Positions 42,608-51,243 of a stretch of 64,000 bases of DNA are shown one piece after another. Numbering within the stretch: position 1 is the stretch's first letter; each line of letters opens with the position of its first letter. The notes beneath the pieces were generated by a model. That model worked only from the letters and a program-made list of their open reading frames with translations, was not told where the DNA came from and did no database searches. Source of the stretch: Oligoflexia bacterium (lineage in GTDB: Bacteria > Bdellovibrionota_G > JALEGL01); assembly GCA_035326705.1 (NCBI GenBank), contig DAOLES010000001.1, forward strand, positions 183,373 through 247,372. Reading direction: 5' to 3'. The position numbers and the translations under genes were made by a program.

Positions 42608-43005
42608 TTAAAAAAATAAATCACATTGGGATTGCTGTAAAATCCATTGATGAAAGTATGGTATTTTACAAAGATATATTAAATTTAACTTATTTAGGCC
42701 AAGAAACAGTAGAAACTGAAGGAGTGAAAGTTGCTTTTTTTTCTATTGGAGAGAGTAAAATTGAATTGCTTGAAGCATTAAATGATGATTCTACCATTGC
42801 GAAGTTCATCAAAAAAAGAGGTGAAGGGATTCACCATATTGCATTTGATTGCAAAAAAATTGATGACTTTACAGCTAAACAAAAAGATTATTGCATTGAA
42901 CCGGTTCTTCGATCTGGTGCGCATAATTGTTGGGTGTCTTTTATACATCCAAAACATAGCAATGGCGTATTGATTGAGCTTACCCAAAAAAAAGATAGTT
43001 GTTAA
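42604..43005 (+). CDS. mce: Methylmalonyl-CoA epimerase-like VOC protein
   Basis: The 133-residue protein belongs to the vicinal-oxygen-chelate fold. It fits methylmalonyl-CoA epimerase, which interconverts the (R) and (S) forms of methylmalonyl-CoA in propionate metabolism. Metal ligands expected in the family are visible: His in INHIGIAV (residue 7), Glu in KIELLEAL, His in IHHIAFD, and Glu in VLIELTQ. The stretch NDDSTIAKFIKKRGEGIHHI is typical of the enzyme. Methylmalonyl-CoA mutase is not in this window. The neighbours are unusual: it is joined by ATGA to a giant lipoprotein gene and by TAATG to a membrane TPR gene, suggesting translational coupling. Confidence 0.82.
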   Translation: MIKKINHIGIAVKSIDESMVFYKDILNLTYLGQETVETEGVKVAFFSIGESKIELLEALNDDSTIAKFIKKRGEGIHHIAFDCKKIDDFTAKQKDYCIEPVLRSGAHNCWVSFIHPKHSNGVLIELTQKKDSC

Positions 43006-44840
43006 TGCCTAAACAGTATCCATGTGAGAAAAATGAGCTATGTGGAGCTTTAAATAAGCTAGATATAAATTTTTTACCTAGGGAACGTTTTGAATTAGAG
43101 TGTTCATTATGCAACGAAACAGTTGTTATCAACCCAAAAATACTTAATAAGCCTGCTAGTAACCGGCAAAAAGCTAAAGAAAATCCTGATACGAATGTTT
43201 CTATTGCCGTCAACATTCATGAAGAAAGTGAAAAGAAAAAAAAGCAATATTCTTCAAAAGCAATTCCAATCATAAGTGTTATTACGGGAATACTTATTGT
43301 TATTATACTGTCATTTTTATTGGTTAAAGTAGTTTTTAAAACCAGTTTAACTAAATATAAATCACTTGCTAAAAAACAGGTTGGGCAAGAGCAAATCTAC
43401 TATAACAAACAAAAAATTATTCTAGATATTACAACGGATGATTATACTGATTTAAAAAGTAAGGCTTCAGATGAATTACAAAAAACAACTGTTAGATCTC
43501 AATTTAATGATGAAGATCAAATTCAGAGTCGTCATTATAATCATTCAAAACAATACTCTGATTACATAAAACGATACTCAAAACTTCCTAAAAATATTCG
43601 TGAAGTGTATGAATCATTCAAAATTGACCAAATAAAATTAATACGAGAATTAATTATTCAACATATTAACAATGTTCCTGAGCATAACTATATTGGTAAT
43701 ATTATTTTATCTGAGCTTTACTCATATTTAAGTTATATTGAGGAAAAACCAGATCTTAATAATTTTGCAATGGATAATCTAAATAAGTTAAGTAACTCAT
43801 ACCCTAAAACAGCTGAGTGGAAACGTTCGATGGCTTTTGCTTTTTATTGTTCAAAAGACTATAATAAATCATATGAATACATATTATCAATAAAAGATAT
43901 TTTTCAAAATGACCCTATTGTTCAGACGATTTATTCGAGTTTAATCTATCGTCTTAAAGATAAAAACCAAGGTAAAAAGCTTTTGCATAGAACTTACCTT
44001 ATTTCTCCAAAGCATTATTTAGTGAATCATTTTTATAGTGACCTTTTGTTTGAAGAAAAAGATTATGCAAAAGCAGCAAAACTTTATAAGAAGATATCAT
44101 TTTCTAAAGAAAATCATCCGGAGCTAATTAAAAAAGCAATTTACACATTAAATCATGAAAAAGATTGGCTGGCCTTAGCAGCGCTTTATCAAAAATATTA
44201 TAGCTCTACAGATGACATAGATATTAAATTAAATTTTGCCAAAGCTTTATCAAGATCTGATAAGGCGAGTGAAGCCTTGAAATATCTTGAAACAATAAAG
44301 ATTGAGGGTTTTGATAATGATCAGAAATATCAATACTTATTTGAATTGGCTTATGCCAATTATGTTAATAAAAACTTTCTCCAAGCCAACCGTACTTTTA
44401 TAGAGGCAGATAAAGTTTTACCTAACAAGTTGATAAATTTAAAATATATTGGCAATTCATACTTTAGACTTGGACGTTATTATAATGCGATAGATTATTA
44501 TAAGCGTGCATATAAAATTGAACCTAGCAGCGCATTACAAAAAAACATTGCATTATCCTATTATGAAAGTAAGCAATATGAAAATGCTATAAATGAATTT
44601 TCAAGTTTGTTAGAGACCGATCAAAACAATTACATTTTTACATTTTATTTAGCCAAAGCTTTTTTAAAAATTGAACAAGAAGATAAAGCATTAATTTATG
44701 CCAATAAAGCTCTGACACTATCAAAAGATAATACGCAGATTAAAACATTTATTGACGACTTGCAAAAACAAATAGAGCAAAAAACTAAATCAACAAAGGT
44801 TAAAGAAAAATCTAAGACAACATCAACACTTAAGAAGTGA
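43005..44840 (+). CDS. Membrane-anchored TPR protein with an N-terminal Cys4 motif
   Basis: From the ATG at 43005, which overlaps the epimerase stop as TAATG, the product has 611 residues. The N-terminus carries four cysteines (residues 7, 13, 33 and 36, the last two as CSLC) that could form a zinc ribbon. A membrane segment at about 86-110 (IISVITGILIVIILSFLLVK) follows. The rest is a long helical region ending in TPR units such as PNKLINLKYIGNSYFRLGRY, YNAIDYYKRAYKIEPSSALQ and DQNNYIFTFYLAKAFLKIEQ. The Cys4 cap would lie in the cytoplasm and the TPR part outside, or the reverse. A scaffold role is likely. The tail is Lys/Thr-rich. Confidence 0.72.
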   Translation: MPKQYPCEKNELCGALNKLDINFLPRERFELECSLCNETVVINPKILNKPASNRQKAKENPDTNVSIAVNIHEESEKKKKQYSSKAIPIISVITGILIVIILSFLLVKVVFKTSLTKYKSLAKKQVGQEQIYYNKQKIILDITTDDYTDLKSKASDELQKTTVRSQFNDEDQIQSRHYNHSKQYSDYIKRYSKLPKNIREVYESFKIDQIKLIRELIIQHINNVPEHNYIGNIILSELYSYLSYIEEKPDLNNFAMDNLNKLSNSYPKTAEWKRSMAFAFYCSKDYNKSYEYILSIKDIFQNDPIVQTIYSSLIYRLKDKNQGKKLLHRTYLISPKHYLVNHFYSDLLFEEKDYAKAAKLYKKISFSKENHPELIKKAIYTLNHEKDWLALAALYQKYYSSTDDIDIKLNFAKALSRSDKASEALKYLETIKIEGFDNDQKYQYLFELAYANYVNKNFLQANRTFIEADKVLPNKLINLKYIGNSYFRLGRYYNAIDYYKRAYKIEPSSALQKNIALSYYESKQYENAINEFSSLLETDQNNYIFTFYLAKAFLKIEQEDKALIYANKALTLSKDNTQIKTFIDDLQKQIEQKTKSTKVKEKSKTTSTLKK

Positions 44841-44846
44841 TTGTTT

Positions 44847-45749
44847 TTATAACTGTGAATATGCAATGGTTTTATAAATCAGTTTGCAAGCCGTTATTTC
44901 GGAATACAAAGGGATTTCACTGGGACATATTTCATTAAAATCAGCTCCAACCAATGTATGGCTTTCACAGGCCTTTCTGATTAAGTTTAATGCATCAAAC
45001 CAACCTAATCCCCCGGGTTCTGGAGTTCCTAAGCCAGGAACAACGGATGGGTCTAAGCCATCAAGGTCAAAACTAAGATAAATGTATTTTGTTTTAATAT
45101 GCTTGAGTGTTTCAATGATCCAATTTGGGTTTTGGTGCACTTCTTCAGAAAATACAACGTGAATATCATCACTTGATTGTATTAAATTGAACTCTTCTCT
45201 ATCTATGCTTCTAATGCCAACTGAAACGATAGGAAGTTGTCCTAATAATCTTTTCATTACACAGGCATGGCTCAACGGAGTTCCTTCATAGGTATCCTTT
45301 AAATCTGCGTGTGCATCAATATGTAAAAGGGTAATATCATTTTTATATTTTTCTACAAAAGGAGGAACGGTTCCAACGCTAATCGTATGCTCGCCTCCAA
45401 GAGATATGACGCATTTATTTTGTTCTAGTAGGGTAGAGACATGGGTGTTGATACTTTTGACGATATCTGGGCTCTGAGCTTGATTAAATTGGTTTGGGTT
45501 TTGTCCTAAGGTCCAGTCGGTAAAAATACCAGCATCACAGGGTTCATTTTTAGTTTCAGAATCAAAAAACTCTAATTGAGTACTGGCTTCCACAATTTTA
45601 TGTGGGCCAAACTGAGTTCCTTTCATATAGGAAGTAGTTTTTTCCATTGGAATGGGTAGAATGACGTATTTTGAGTTGCTAAGAGAAAAAGGGCTTTCTT
45701 GACCAAAAAGAAACTGCATTTTTTCAATATTTTTGATATCCGCTTGCAT
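44847..45749 (-). CDS. speB: Agmatinase, ureohydrolase family
   Basis: Agmatinase hydrolyses agmatine to putrescine and urea with a two-Mn2+ centre. All ureohydrolase motifs are present: GGEHTISVG, HIDAHADLKDTYEGTPLSHA, and SFDLDGLDPSVVPGLGTPEP, the last with the DxDxxDP metal ligands. The length (about 300 residues) and the GTPEPGG stretch favour agmatinase over arginase. The ATG at 45749 is chosen; a TTG at 45785 in the same frame adds 12 residues without a better ribosome site. It is divergent from speA, which makes its substrate from arginine, so the two form a putrescine pathway. Confidence 0.9.
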   Translation of the reverse strand: MQADIKNIEKMQFLFGQESPFSLSNSKYVILPIPMEKTTSYMKGTQFGPHKIVEASTQLEFFDSETKNEPCDAGIFTDWTLGQNPNQFNQAQSPDIVKSINTHVSTLLEQNKCVISLGGEHTISVGTVPPFVEKYKNDITLLHIDAHADLKDTYEGTPLSHACVMKRLLGQLPIVSVGIRSIDREEFNLIQSSDDIHVVFSEEVHQNPNWIIETLKHIKTKYIYLSFDLDGLDPSVVPGLGTPEPGGLGWFDALNLIRKACESHTLVGADFNEICPSEIPLYSEITACKLIYKTIAYSQL

Positions 45750-45813
45750 AAAGAATGTCTTTAGATTATTTCTAAGTTTTTTCAACCATTTTTAACATTT
45801 GTGAGGCTTTTTT

Positions 45814-47688
45814 ATGGACGGATTTTCAATTCAAGATGCAAGAGAGTTATATGGAATTGAAGCATGGGGAGCAGGTTACTTTGATATTGATGCCAATGGC
45901 TTTTTATCTGTCATGCCTACCCAAGAAAAAAAATTTTCAATTCAATTGTCACAAATTCTTAAGGAAGCGGATAAGAAAAACATTTCCACCCCAATTTTAT
46001 TAAGATTTCCACAAATATTACATGGCCAAGTAGAAACAATATGTGATGCTTTTAATCGTTCTATTGAAGAGTATGACTATAAAAACAGTTATACTCCGGC
46101 ATATCCAATAAAAGTTAATCAAAAAAAGTGTGTTGTAGACGCTATTATGGCTGCTGGATACAGCAATCAAATTAATGTTGAAGTTGGAAGTAAGGCCGAA
46201 GCAGTTGCATCATTTGCTTTAAAGCTAAATAAAGATGGTATGACAATCTGTAATGGTTTTAAGGATAAAGATTATTACAATATTATGGCTACTGGCCAAA
46301 AATTGGGTCGTAATATGCTTGCAGTCATTGAAAAGCCATTTGAATTGGATGGATTATTGCAATTAAAAAAAGAAAAGAAGCCCATTCCTTTTTTAGGGTT
46401 TAGGATTAAACTAGATGCCAAAGGCTCAGGTTTATGGCAAAAATCAGGTGGAAGTGCCAGTAAATTTGGTTTATCCATGAGTCAGCTTCTAGAAGCCATA
46501 GAATGGCTTAAAAAACACGGTTTAATTGAATATTTAAAGTTGTTTCACTTTCATATTGGCTCACAAATTACGGATATTCGTAAAATAAAACAAGCGATTC
46601 GTGAAGCCGCTAGAGTTTATGCAAAATGTAAAAAAATGGGTCTTGATTTGGAGTATTTGAATGTTGGTGGAGGTTTAGGCATTGACTATGATGGAAGCAA
46701 AACCTCTTCTGATGCATCTGTCAATTACAATGTACAAGAATATGCCAATGATGTTGTTTATAATGTTTTAGAAATTTGTGATGACGAAAAAGTTCCTCAT
46801 CCTCAGCTTATCTCTGAAAGTGGCCGCTTTTTAACGGCTTATCACGCGGTTCTTTTGGTTGACGTAAGAGACCAATACCATGAACGTTACATAGATCCAC
46901 CTAAGTTTAAGAAACAAGAAAGTAAAATTATTGAAGATATTTTATATATTAACGATAACATCACAGCTAAAAATTATCGTGAATATTATCATGATAGTTT
47001 GATAAAAAAAGATGAACTGCAGGCTTTATTTCATTTGGGTATGCTCTCTATTGAAGATCGAGCAAAAGGTGAATGGTTATTTTGGTCAATTGCTGAAAAA
47101 GCTGTCAAATTAAGTAAAAATGCAAAATATATCGCGGATGAATTTATTGAACTTAGAGAGCGCTTGTATGAAAAAGTTGTATGTAATTTTTCATTGTTTC
47201 AATCTTTACCAGATCATTGGGCTTTAGATCAATTGTTTCCAATTATGCCTATTTCTCGTTTAAAGAAAAAACCAACGCAAAAAGCAACTTTGGTGGATAT
47301 TACCTGTGATTCTGATGGTGAAGTAGAAAAGTTTGTTGATTTAAAGGATATAAAGTCTTATTTAGCCATCCATAAAATTGATAACTATAAAGATTATCAT
47401 TTGGCTTTTTTATTTGTTGGAGCCTATCAAGATACAATGGGTGATATGCATAATCTTTTTGGTGAAGTTAATGAGTTATCAGTCACAATAAGCAAAAGTA
47501 ATAAAATGGTGATAGACCAAATCTATGAAGGTGAAAAGATCAAAGATACAATAGCAATCTTTAATTATTTACCGGATATGATTGTTGACAACGTTTTAAA
47601 AAATAAAAAATTTAGTAAAAAAGAAGAAGATACAATAAAGCGTGAACTGATTGAGTACACGCAAATGTACACCTACTTGATGGATTGA
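45814..47688 (+). CDS. speA: Biosynthetic arginine decarboxylase
   Basis: SpeA is a PLP enzyme of the alanine-racemase fold that converts arginine to agmatine and CO2, the first step to putrescine. Evidence: the PLP lysine in YTPAYPIKVNQKK (Lys100), the HFHIGSQITDI motif, LNVGGGLGIDYDGSKTSSD, and the conserved VGAYQDTMGDMHNLFG near the end. At 624 residues it matches the long SpeA-type enzymes (about 630-650). The start ATG follows a GTGAGG ribosome site by seven bases. The gene is divergent from speB with a 64-nt gap that should hold both promoters. Confidence 0.95.
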   Translation: MDGFSIQDARELYGIEAWGAGYFDIDANGFLSVMPTQEKKFSIQLSQILKEADKKNISTPILLRFPQILHGQVETICDAFNRSIEEYDYKNSYTPAYPIKVNQKKCVVDAIMAAGYSNQINVEVGSKAEAVASFALKLNKDGMTICNGFKDKDYYNIMATGQKLGRNMLAVIEKPFELDGLLQLKKEKKPIPFLGFRIKLDAKGSGLWQKSGGSASKFGLSMSQLLEAIEWLKKHGLIEYLKLFHFHIGSQITDIRKIKQAIREAARVYAKCKKMGLDLEYLNVGGGLGIDYDGSKTSSDASVNYNVQEYANDVVYNVLEICDDEKVPHPQLISESGRFLTAYHAVLLVDVRDQYHERYIDPPKFKKQESKIIEDILYINDNITAKNYREYYHDSLIKKDELQALFHLGMLSIEDRAKGEWLFWSIAEKAVKLSKNAKYIADEFIELRERLYEKVVCNFSLFQSLPDHWALDQLFPIMPISRLKKKPTQKATLVDITCDSDGEVEKFVDLKDIKSYLAIHKIDNYKDYHLAFLFVGAYQDTMGDMHNLFGEVNELSVTISKSNKMVIDQIYEGEKIKDTIAIFNYLPDMIVDNVLKNKKFSKKEEDTIKRELIEYTQMYTYLMD

Positions 47689-47713
47689 TTGTTGTTATAA
47701 TATATTTTAGCTG

Positions 47714-47884
47714 ATGTATAAGACCAAAATAAGAGAAATGCGTGATTCTGAGCGAAGACGTTTAAGCAATACGCTCAAAAATGATTACAATCTTTCTTAT
47801 TATGCATTGAAACTTCTGATTATAGTAGTTTTTGCATTGATTCCTAGTTTTAATAAGGTTCATTACGATGCCATTATTATCTGA
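47714..47884 (+). CDS. Possible small hydrophobic protein (56 aa)
   Basis: A frame of 56 residues starts with ATG at 47714. It has a charged N-terminus (REMRDSERRRLSNTLKNDYN) followed by a hydrophobic segment (YYALKLLIIVVFALIPSF). No ribosome site stands out, and no homologue is recognised. It lies in the 329-nt gap after speA. It may be a small membrane protein, or chance; coding status is uncertain. Confidence 0.3.
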   Translation: MYKTKIREMRDSERRRLSNTLKNDYNLSYYALKLLIIVVFALIPSFNKVHYDAIII

Positions 47885-47947
47885 ACTTTTTGAACTCTTG
47901 TTTAATCGTGTTTTTTTGAAACCACTGATATAAGTTACCCTAAAACT

Positions 47948-47975
47948 AAACAGCAATTTGAAAAAATTGCAGTTT
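47948..47975. terminator. Imperfect hairpin between speA and the M16 genes
   Basis: AAAC, one mismatch, then GCAATTT (47954-47959 region) pair with AAATTGC and GTTT (47972-47975) around a short loop. The stem is about 11 bp with one A-A mismatch. No strong T run follows on either strand, so termination is possible but weak. Confidence 0.3.
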
Positions 47976-48017
47976 GATTAAACAACGCATTAATTAATAT
48001 TAAATGGCAAAAGAACT

Positions 48018-49334
48018 TTATAAAATATCTAAATAATTTTTTTCAATGATATTCCAATCTTTGAAATGATTATCTAAATTATTTTTTATATTTTCTGAGG
48101 TCGCTAATAAACTAATTGAAAATTGATCAATATGAATATGTTTTTTGGCAGCCGATCTTATTTCCTTAATTGATAAGGCTTTAATCTTATCTCTGTAAGT
48201 AAATAGTCTATTTTCATCAAGATTTAACATTTTATGATACAGCATTTCAGACATTATTTTTTGTGGAGTATCAATTTTAAATGGAAATGATTTCATCATG
48301 TAATTTTTAGCAAACTCTATATCGGTATCTGCTAATAAATCACCATCTATAGCTTGTTGCATAAGCTCTAATGAAAGTTTAATTGCATCAATGGTGTCTT
48401 TTTCTTCAGGGTATGTATACAAGAACAATGAGCCTAGATCTCTATGTAAGCTCAATGATCCATAAGCTCCGTATGCCCAGCCACGTTTAACTCTAATTTC
48501 TTGCATGTATTTTGCCTGGAAAATGCCTCCAGCAAAAGCCATCATAAAGGTTTTTAAAGCATAGTAGTCAGGGTGCTGGTAATTAAAGCAGGGGTGACCA
48601 ATGAAAAAATGACACTGTGAACGGTTAGGTTTATCAATGACGAGTAGTTTTTTCTCATTGCTATAGTGATGGGGGATTTTTTTTTCAGGTATTTCCCAAA
48701 AAGATTGTACATTTAAGTTTTGTGAAAACAGATCAATGGTTTTATGGATTGAACTTTGTTCAACGTCACCTGAAAATCCAAATGTAATAGATAATTGTGA
48801 GATGAAATTTTTATAATTTTCTTTAATATCGGATATGTTAACTTGCTCTAAACTCTCTAGTGTTCCCCAAGCTTGATCTGCATAAGGATGATCTGTATAA
48901 ACTAAACTTAAAAACCCTTTTTTTGCCAAAGATGCATCAGACTCTGAAGATTGTTTAAGTTTACTTTTTGTCTCTGATAAAAGCTTTTTAAACTCATATT
49001 CTGATAATAAAGGTTCAGATAATGCCGATAAACAAAGATCAAGAAGATTAAAATAGTTTTTGCTTAAAACTTCTCCCTCTAAGGCAATACTATGATTACC
49101 AACAGAAATAGAAAGTGAAGCTCCCATGCTATCAATTTTTTCATTAAAACTTGTTTTATCAAAGCGAGCAGTTCCTCTTAAAAGCATCTGTGAGAGTAAG
49201 TATAAAACGCTTTTATTTTTAATTTGTAAATCATCTATATTGAACGCAATATAAAAATCTATGATTGGTCTATCATGTTTTTCTACATGTATAAAAGGTA
49301 TGTTTTTATGTTCTTTCCAAGAGTAAGCATTCAT
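48018..49334 (-). CDS. M16-family peptidase, non-catalytic partner
   Basis: The 438-residue protein has the M16 (pitrilysin/processing-peptidase) fold: SQMLLRGTARFDKTSFNEKI, IDSMGASLSISVG, and DKPNRSQCHFFIGHP, but lacks the HxxEH zinc motif, with SQMLL at that place. It keeps the C-terminal RVKRGWAYGAYGSLS segment characteristic of the partner subunit. In known M16B pairs the inactive subunit forms the chamber with the active one. The active partner is encoded immediately upstream, only 2 nt away, so they form a heterodimer. It likely degrades peptides outside or inside the cytoplasm; no signal peptide is evident. Confidence 0.85.
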   Translation of the reverse strand: MNAYSWKEHKNIPFIHVEKHDRPIIDFYIAFNIDDLQIKNKSVLYLLSQMLLRGTARFDKTSFNEKIDSMGASLSISVGNHSIALEGEVLSKNYFNLLDLCLSALSEPLLSEYEFKKLLSETKSKLKQSSESDASLAKKGFLSLVYTDHPYADQAWGTLESLEQVNISDIKENYKNFISQLSITFGFSGDVEQSSIHKTIDLFSQNLNVQSFWEIPEKKIPHHYSNEKKLLVIDKPNRSQCHFFIGHPCFNYQHPDYYALKTFMMAFAGGIFQAKYMQEIRVKRGWAYGAYGSLSLHRDLGSLFLYTYPEEKDTIDAIKLSLELMQQAIDGDLLADTDIEFAKNYMMKSFPFKIDTPQKIMSEMLYHKMLNLDENRLFTYRDKIKALSIKEIRSAAKKHIHIDQFSISLLATSENIKNNLDNHFKDWNIIEKNYLDIL

Positions 49335-49336
49335 AA

Positions 49337-50623
49337 TTATTTTCCCACTTTAGGTTTAGCCAAAAGAATATTTTTCTGGTTTTCATTTAAGTAAATTTTT
49401 GCAACACGCATAACATCTTGAGCTGTAACCTTATTGAGCTTTTCCATTTCCTTAAAAAGTTCTCTAAAGTCACCAAAAACAGTTTGATAAAAGCCAAGAG
49501 CTTGCGCTTTATCATCAGCAGTTGAGAAATTACCCCAAAAGGATGCTTCAACAATATTTTTTATTTTTTCTAACTCTTGTTCAGATACCAAAGTGGTTTG
49601 TATTAATTCTATTTGCTTTTGAATATGCGTTTCTATCTCTTTGTGAGATTTATTACCTTGTAAAGTAAATGAAAAATGGATTAATCCTGGGTCTATCGTT
49701 TGATCAACCCATCCTGAACAATCACTGCATAAGTTTTGCTCAGAAACCAACAGTTGATCTAAACGAGAACTTTTACCATCAAATAAAATTGCCATCATTA
49801 CAGTTAAAGGAATATAATCTTCATGACGCATTGATGGAGCTTTAAAGGCCCATATCAACTTCTCTGAGGCGATGGTTAAAGAGAGCTCCTTATAACGTTT
49901 TTCAGTTTGTTTTGGCTCAATAATGGTTGGATTGCGCTTTATATCGGATGCTTGCATATGGCCATAATATTGGATTATTTTTTTTATGATTGTATCTTTA
50001 TCTAAATCACCAACAAAAACCAAACAAGCATTATTAGGGGCATAGAATTGCTTGTAAAAACTCATACAGTCTTGCAATGAAATGGCTTTGATGTCTTTCA
50101 TCCAACCAATAATGGGCCAGTGATAAGGATGCTGATCAAAGCTTAGTTTGTACAACTCTTCATACATGGTTCCTGAAGGTGAGTTATCTACTCTAAAGCG
50201 TCGCTCATTAACAACCACTTCACGTTCACTATTAAGTTGGTGCTCATTAAGAATAACATTTTCCATGCGATCAGCTTCTAATTTTATAGCTATATCAAAA
50301 GCTTCTTTAGGAAGACATTGTCTATAGTATGTCCAATCTAAGTAAGTTCCTGCATTAATCGAGCCACCTTCTTGTTCTAAGATTTTATCAAACTCACCTT
50401 CTTTATAATTGCTGGTTTCTTTGAACATTAAATGCTCAAATAAATGCGCTATACCTGTTATGCCTTCCTTTTCGTCTTTTGATCCTACAGAAAACCATGA
50501 ATGGTAAGCAAAAACGGGTACTGAAGTGTCTGGTAAAAATAAACATTTTAGACCATTTGAAAAATCCATTTCATGAATATTTAACTGTTGATAAATGTAA
50601 TGTTTTTCTTGGTTTAGCTGCAT
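49337..50623 (-). CDS. M16-family zinc peptidase, catalytic subunit
   Basis: The 428-residue protein carries the inverted zinc motif in AHLFEHLMFKETSNYK (HxxEH). It is followed by EGGSINAGTYLDWTYY and, about 75 residues on, the third ligand Glu in the helix NSEREVVVNERR. The substrate cleft strands and the ALGFYQTVFG region near the end also match M16. It forms a pair with the inactive subunit encoded 2 nt downstream. No signal peptide is seen, although related proteins in Gram-negative bacteria are found in several compartments. It is third in the ompA-like operon. Confidence 0.9.
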   Translation of the reverse strand: MQLNQEKHYIYQQLNIHEMDFSNGLKCLFLPDTSVPVFAYHSWFSVGSKDEKEGITGIAHLFEHLMFKETSNYKEGEFDKILEQEGGSINAGTYLDWTYYRQCLPKEAFDIAIKLEADRMENVILNEHQLNSEREVVVNERRFRVDNSPSGTMYEELYKLSFDQHPYHWPIIGWMKDIKAISLQDCMSFYKQFYAPNNACLVFVGDLDKDTIIKKIIQYYGHMQASDIKRNPTIIEPKQTEKRYKELSLTIASEKLIWAFKAPSMRHEDYIPLTVMMAILFDGKSSRLDQLLVSEQNLCSDCSGWVDQTIDPGLIHFSFTLQGNKSHKEIETHIQKQIELIQTTLVSEQELEKIKNIVEASFWGNFSTADDKAQALGFYQTVFGDFRELFKEMEKLNKVTAQDVMRVAKIYLNENQKNILLAKPKVGK

Positions 50624-50670
50624 GGGTTTCCTATTTTGTTCAATTTAAATGTTGGTTTTAAAATCATAAA

Positions 50671-51237
50671 TTATTTTCTTATACTTGCAACCGATTTGGG
50701 TACTTTTAATGTTTTAATAAACTTTAAGTAGTTTTGAAGGAGCTGCTCTTCTTGACTTTGTCTGCAAGTAAAAGTGATCGTGTATTCAAGATCCTGGGTT
50801 TTAAAAATACTGGTTCTAATAATTCTTGGATCATTTAAAGCCTCATATTTTGAGCGCAATTCAATGGCCGTAAAACCAGAAACGATAATTTCTGTTTGTG
50901 ATAATTGTTCAAAACCAGATAAAAGTTTAATCAATTGTTTGTTTGCCAGGTAGCTCAGTTGTTCAAGACTAAGCTTGCTTAGGGGTTGAATAACAAAGTT
51001 AATATTAGGTTTAAAAATAGGGTCATCTACACTCAGTAAAATACTTAATTGTGTTTGAAACGATGACTCTTCAACAACTTGCCAAGATTTAGGGTGTTTA
51101 AAACTAAAAAAGAAAGAAGGGTGCTCGTATTTTTTCCAGAATAGAGTTGTACAAGACATCTGTAATAAACCAAATAGTAAACAAAGTCCTATACTGAGCT
51201 TTGAGATGACCTTTTTTTTAGATTTAAACAAAAACAT
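50671..51237 (-). CDS. Lipoprotein with PsbP/DcrB-like fold
   Basis: The 188-residue protein has a signal peptide ending in the lipobox QMSC (Cys near residue 29). The mature domain begins FKHPKSWQVVEESSFQTQLS, like the start of the DcrB/PsbP-Mog1 fold, and later shows GFTAIELRSKYEALND and LEYTITFTCRQS. The fold assignment is from pattern only. It lies between the OmpA-like gene (6 nt upstream) and the M16 peptidase pair (47 nt downstream), all leftward, so it is probably co-transcribed and may help deliver or hold proteins at the outer membrane. Confidence 0.65.
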   Translation of the reverse strand: MFLFKSKKKVISKLSIGLCLLFGLLQMSCTTLFWKKYEHPSFFFSFKHPKSWQVVEESSFQTQLSILLSVDDPIFKPNINFVIQPLSKLSLEQLSYLANKQLIKLLSGFEQLSQTEIIVSGFTAIELRSKYEALNDPRIIRTSIFKTQDLEYTITFTCRQSQEEQLLQNYLKFIKTLKVPKSVASIRK

Positions 51238-51243
51238 TTAAAT

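Noticed and set aside
42999..43004. TTG start for the membrane TPR gene
   Set aside because: The ATG at 43005 overlaps the previous stop as TAATG, the more usual coupling, and the TTG would add only two residues.
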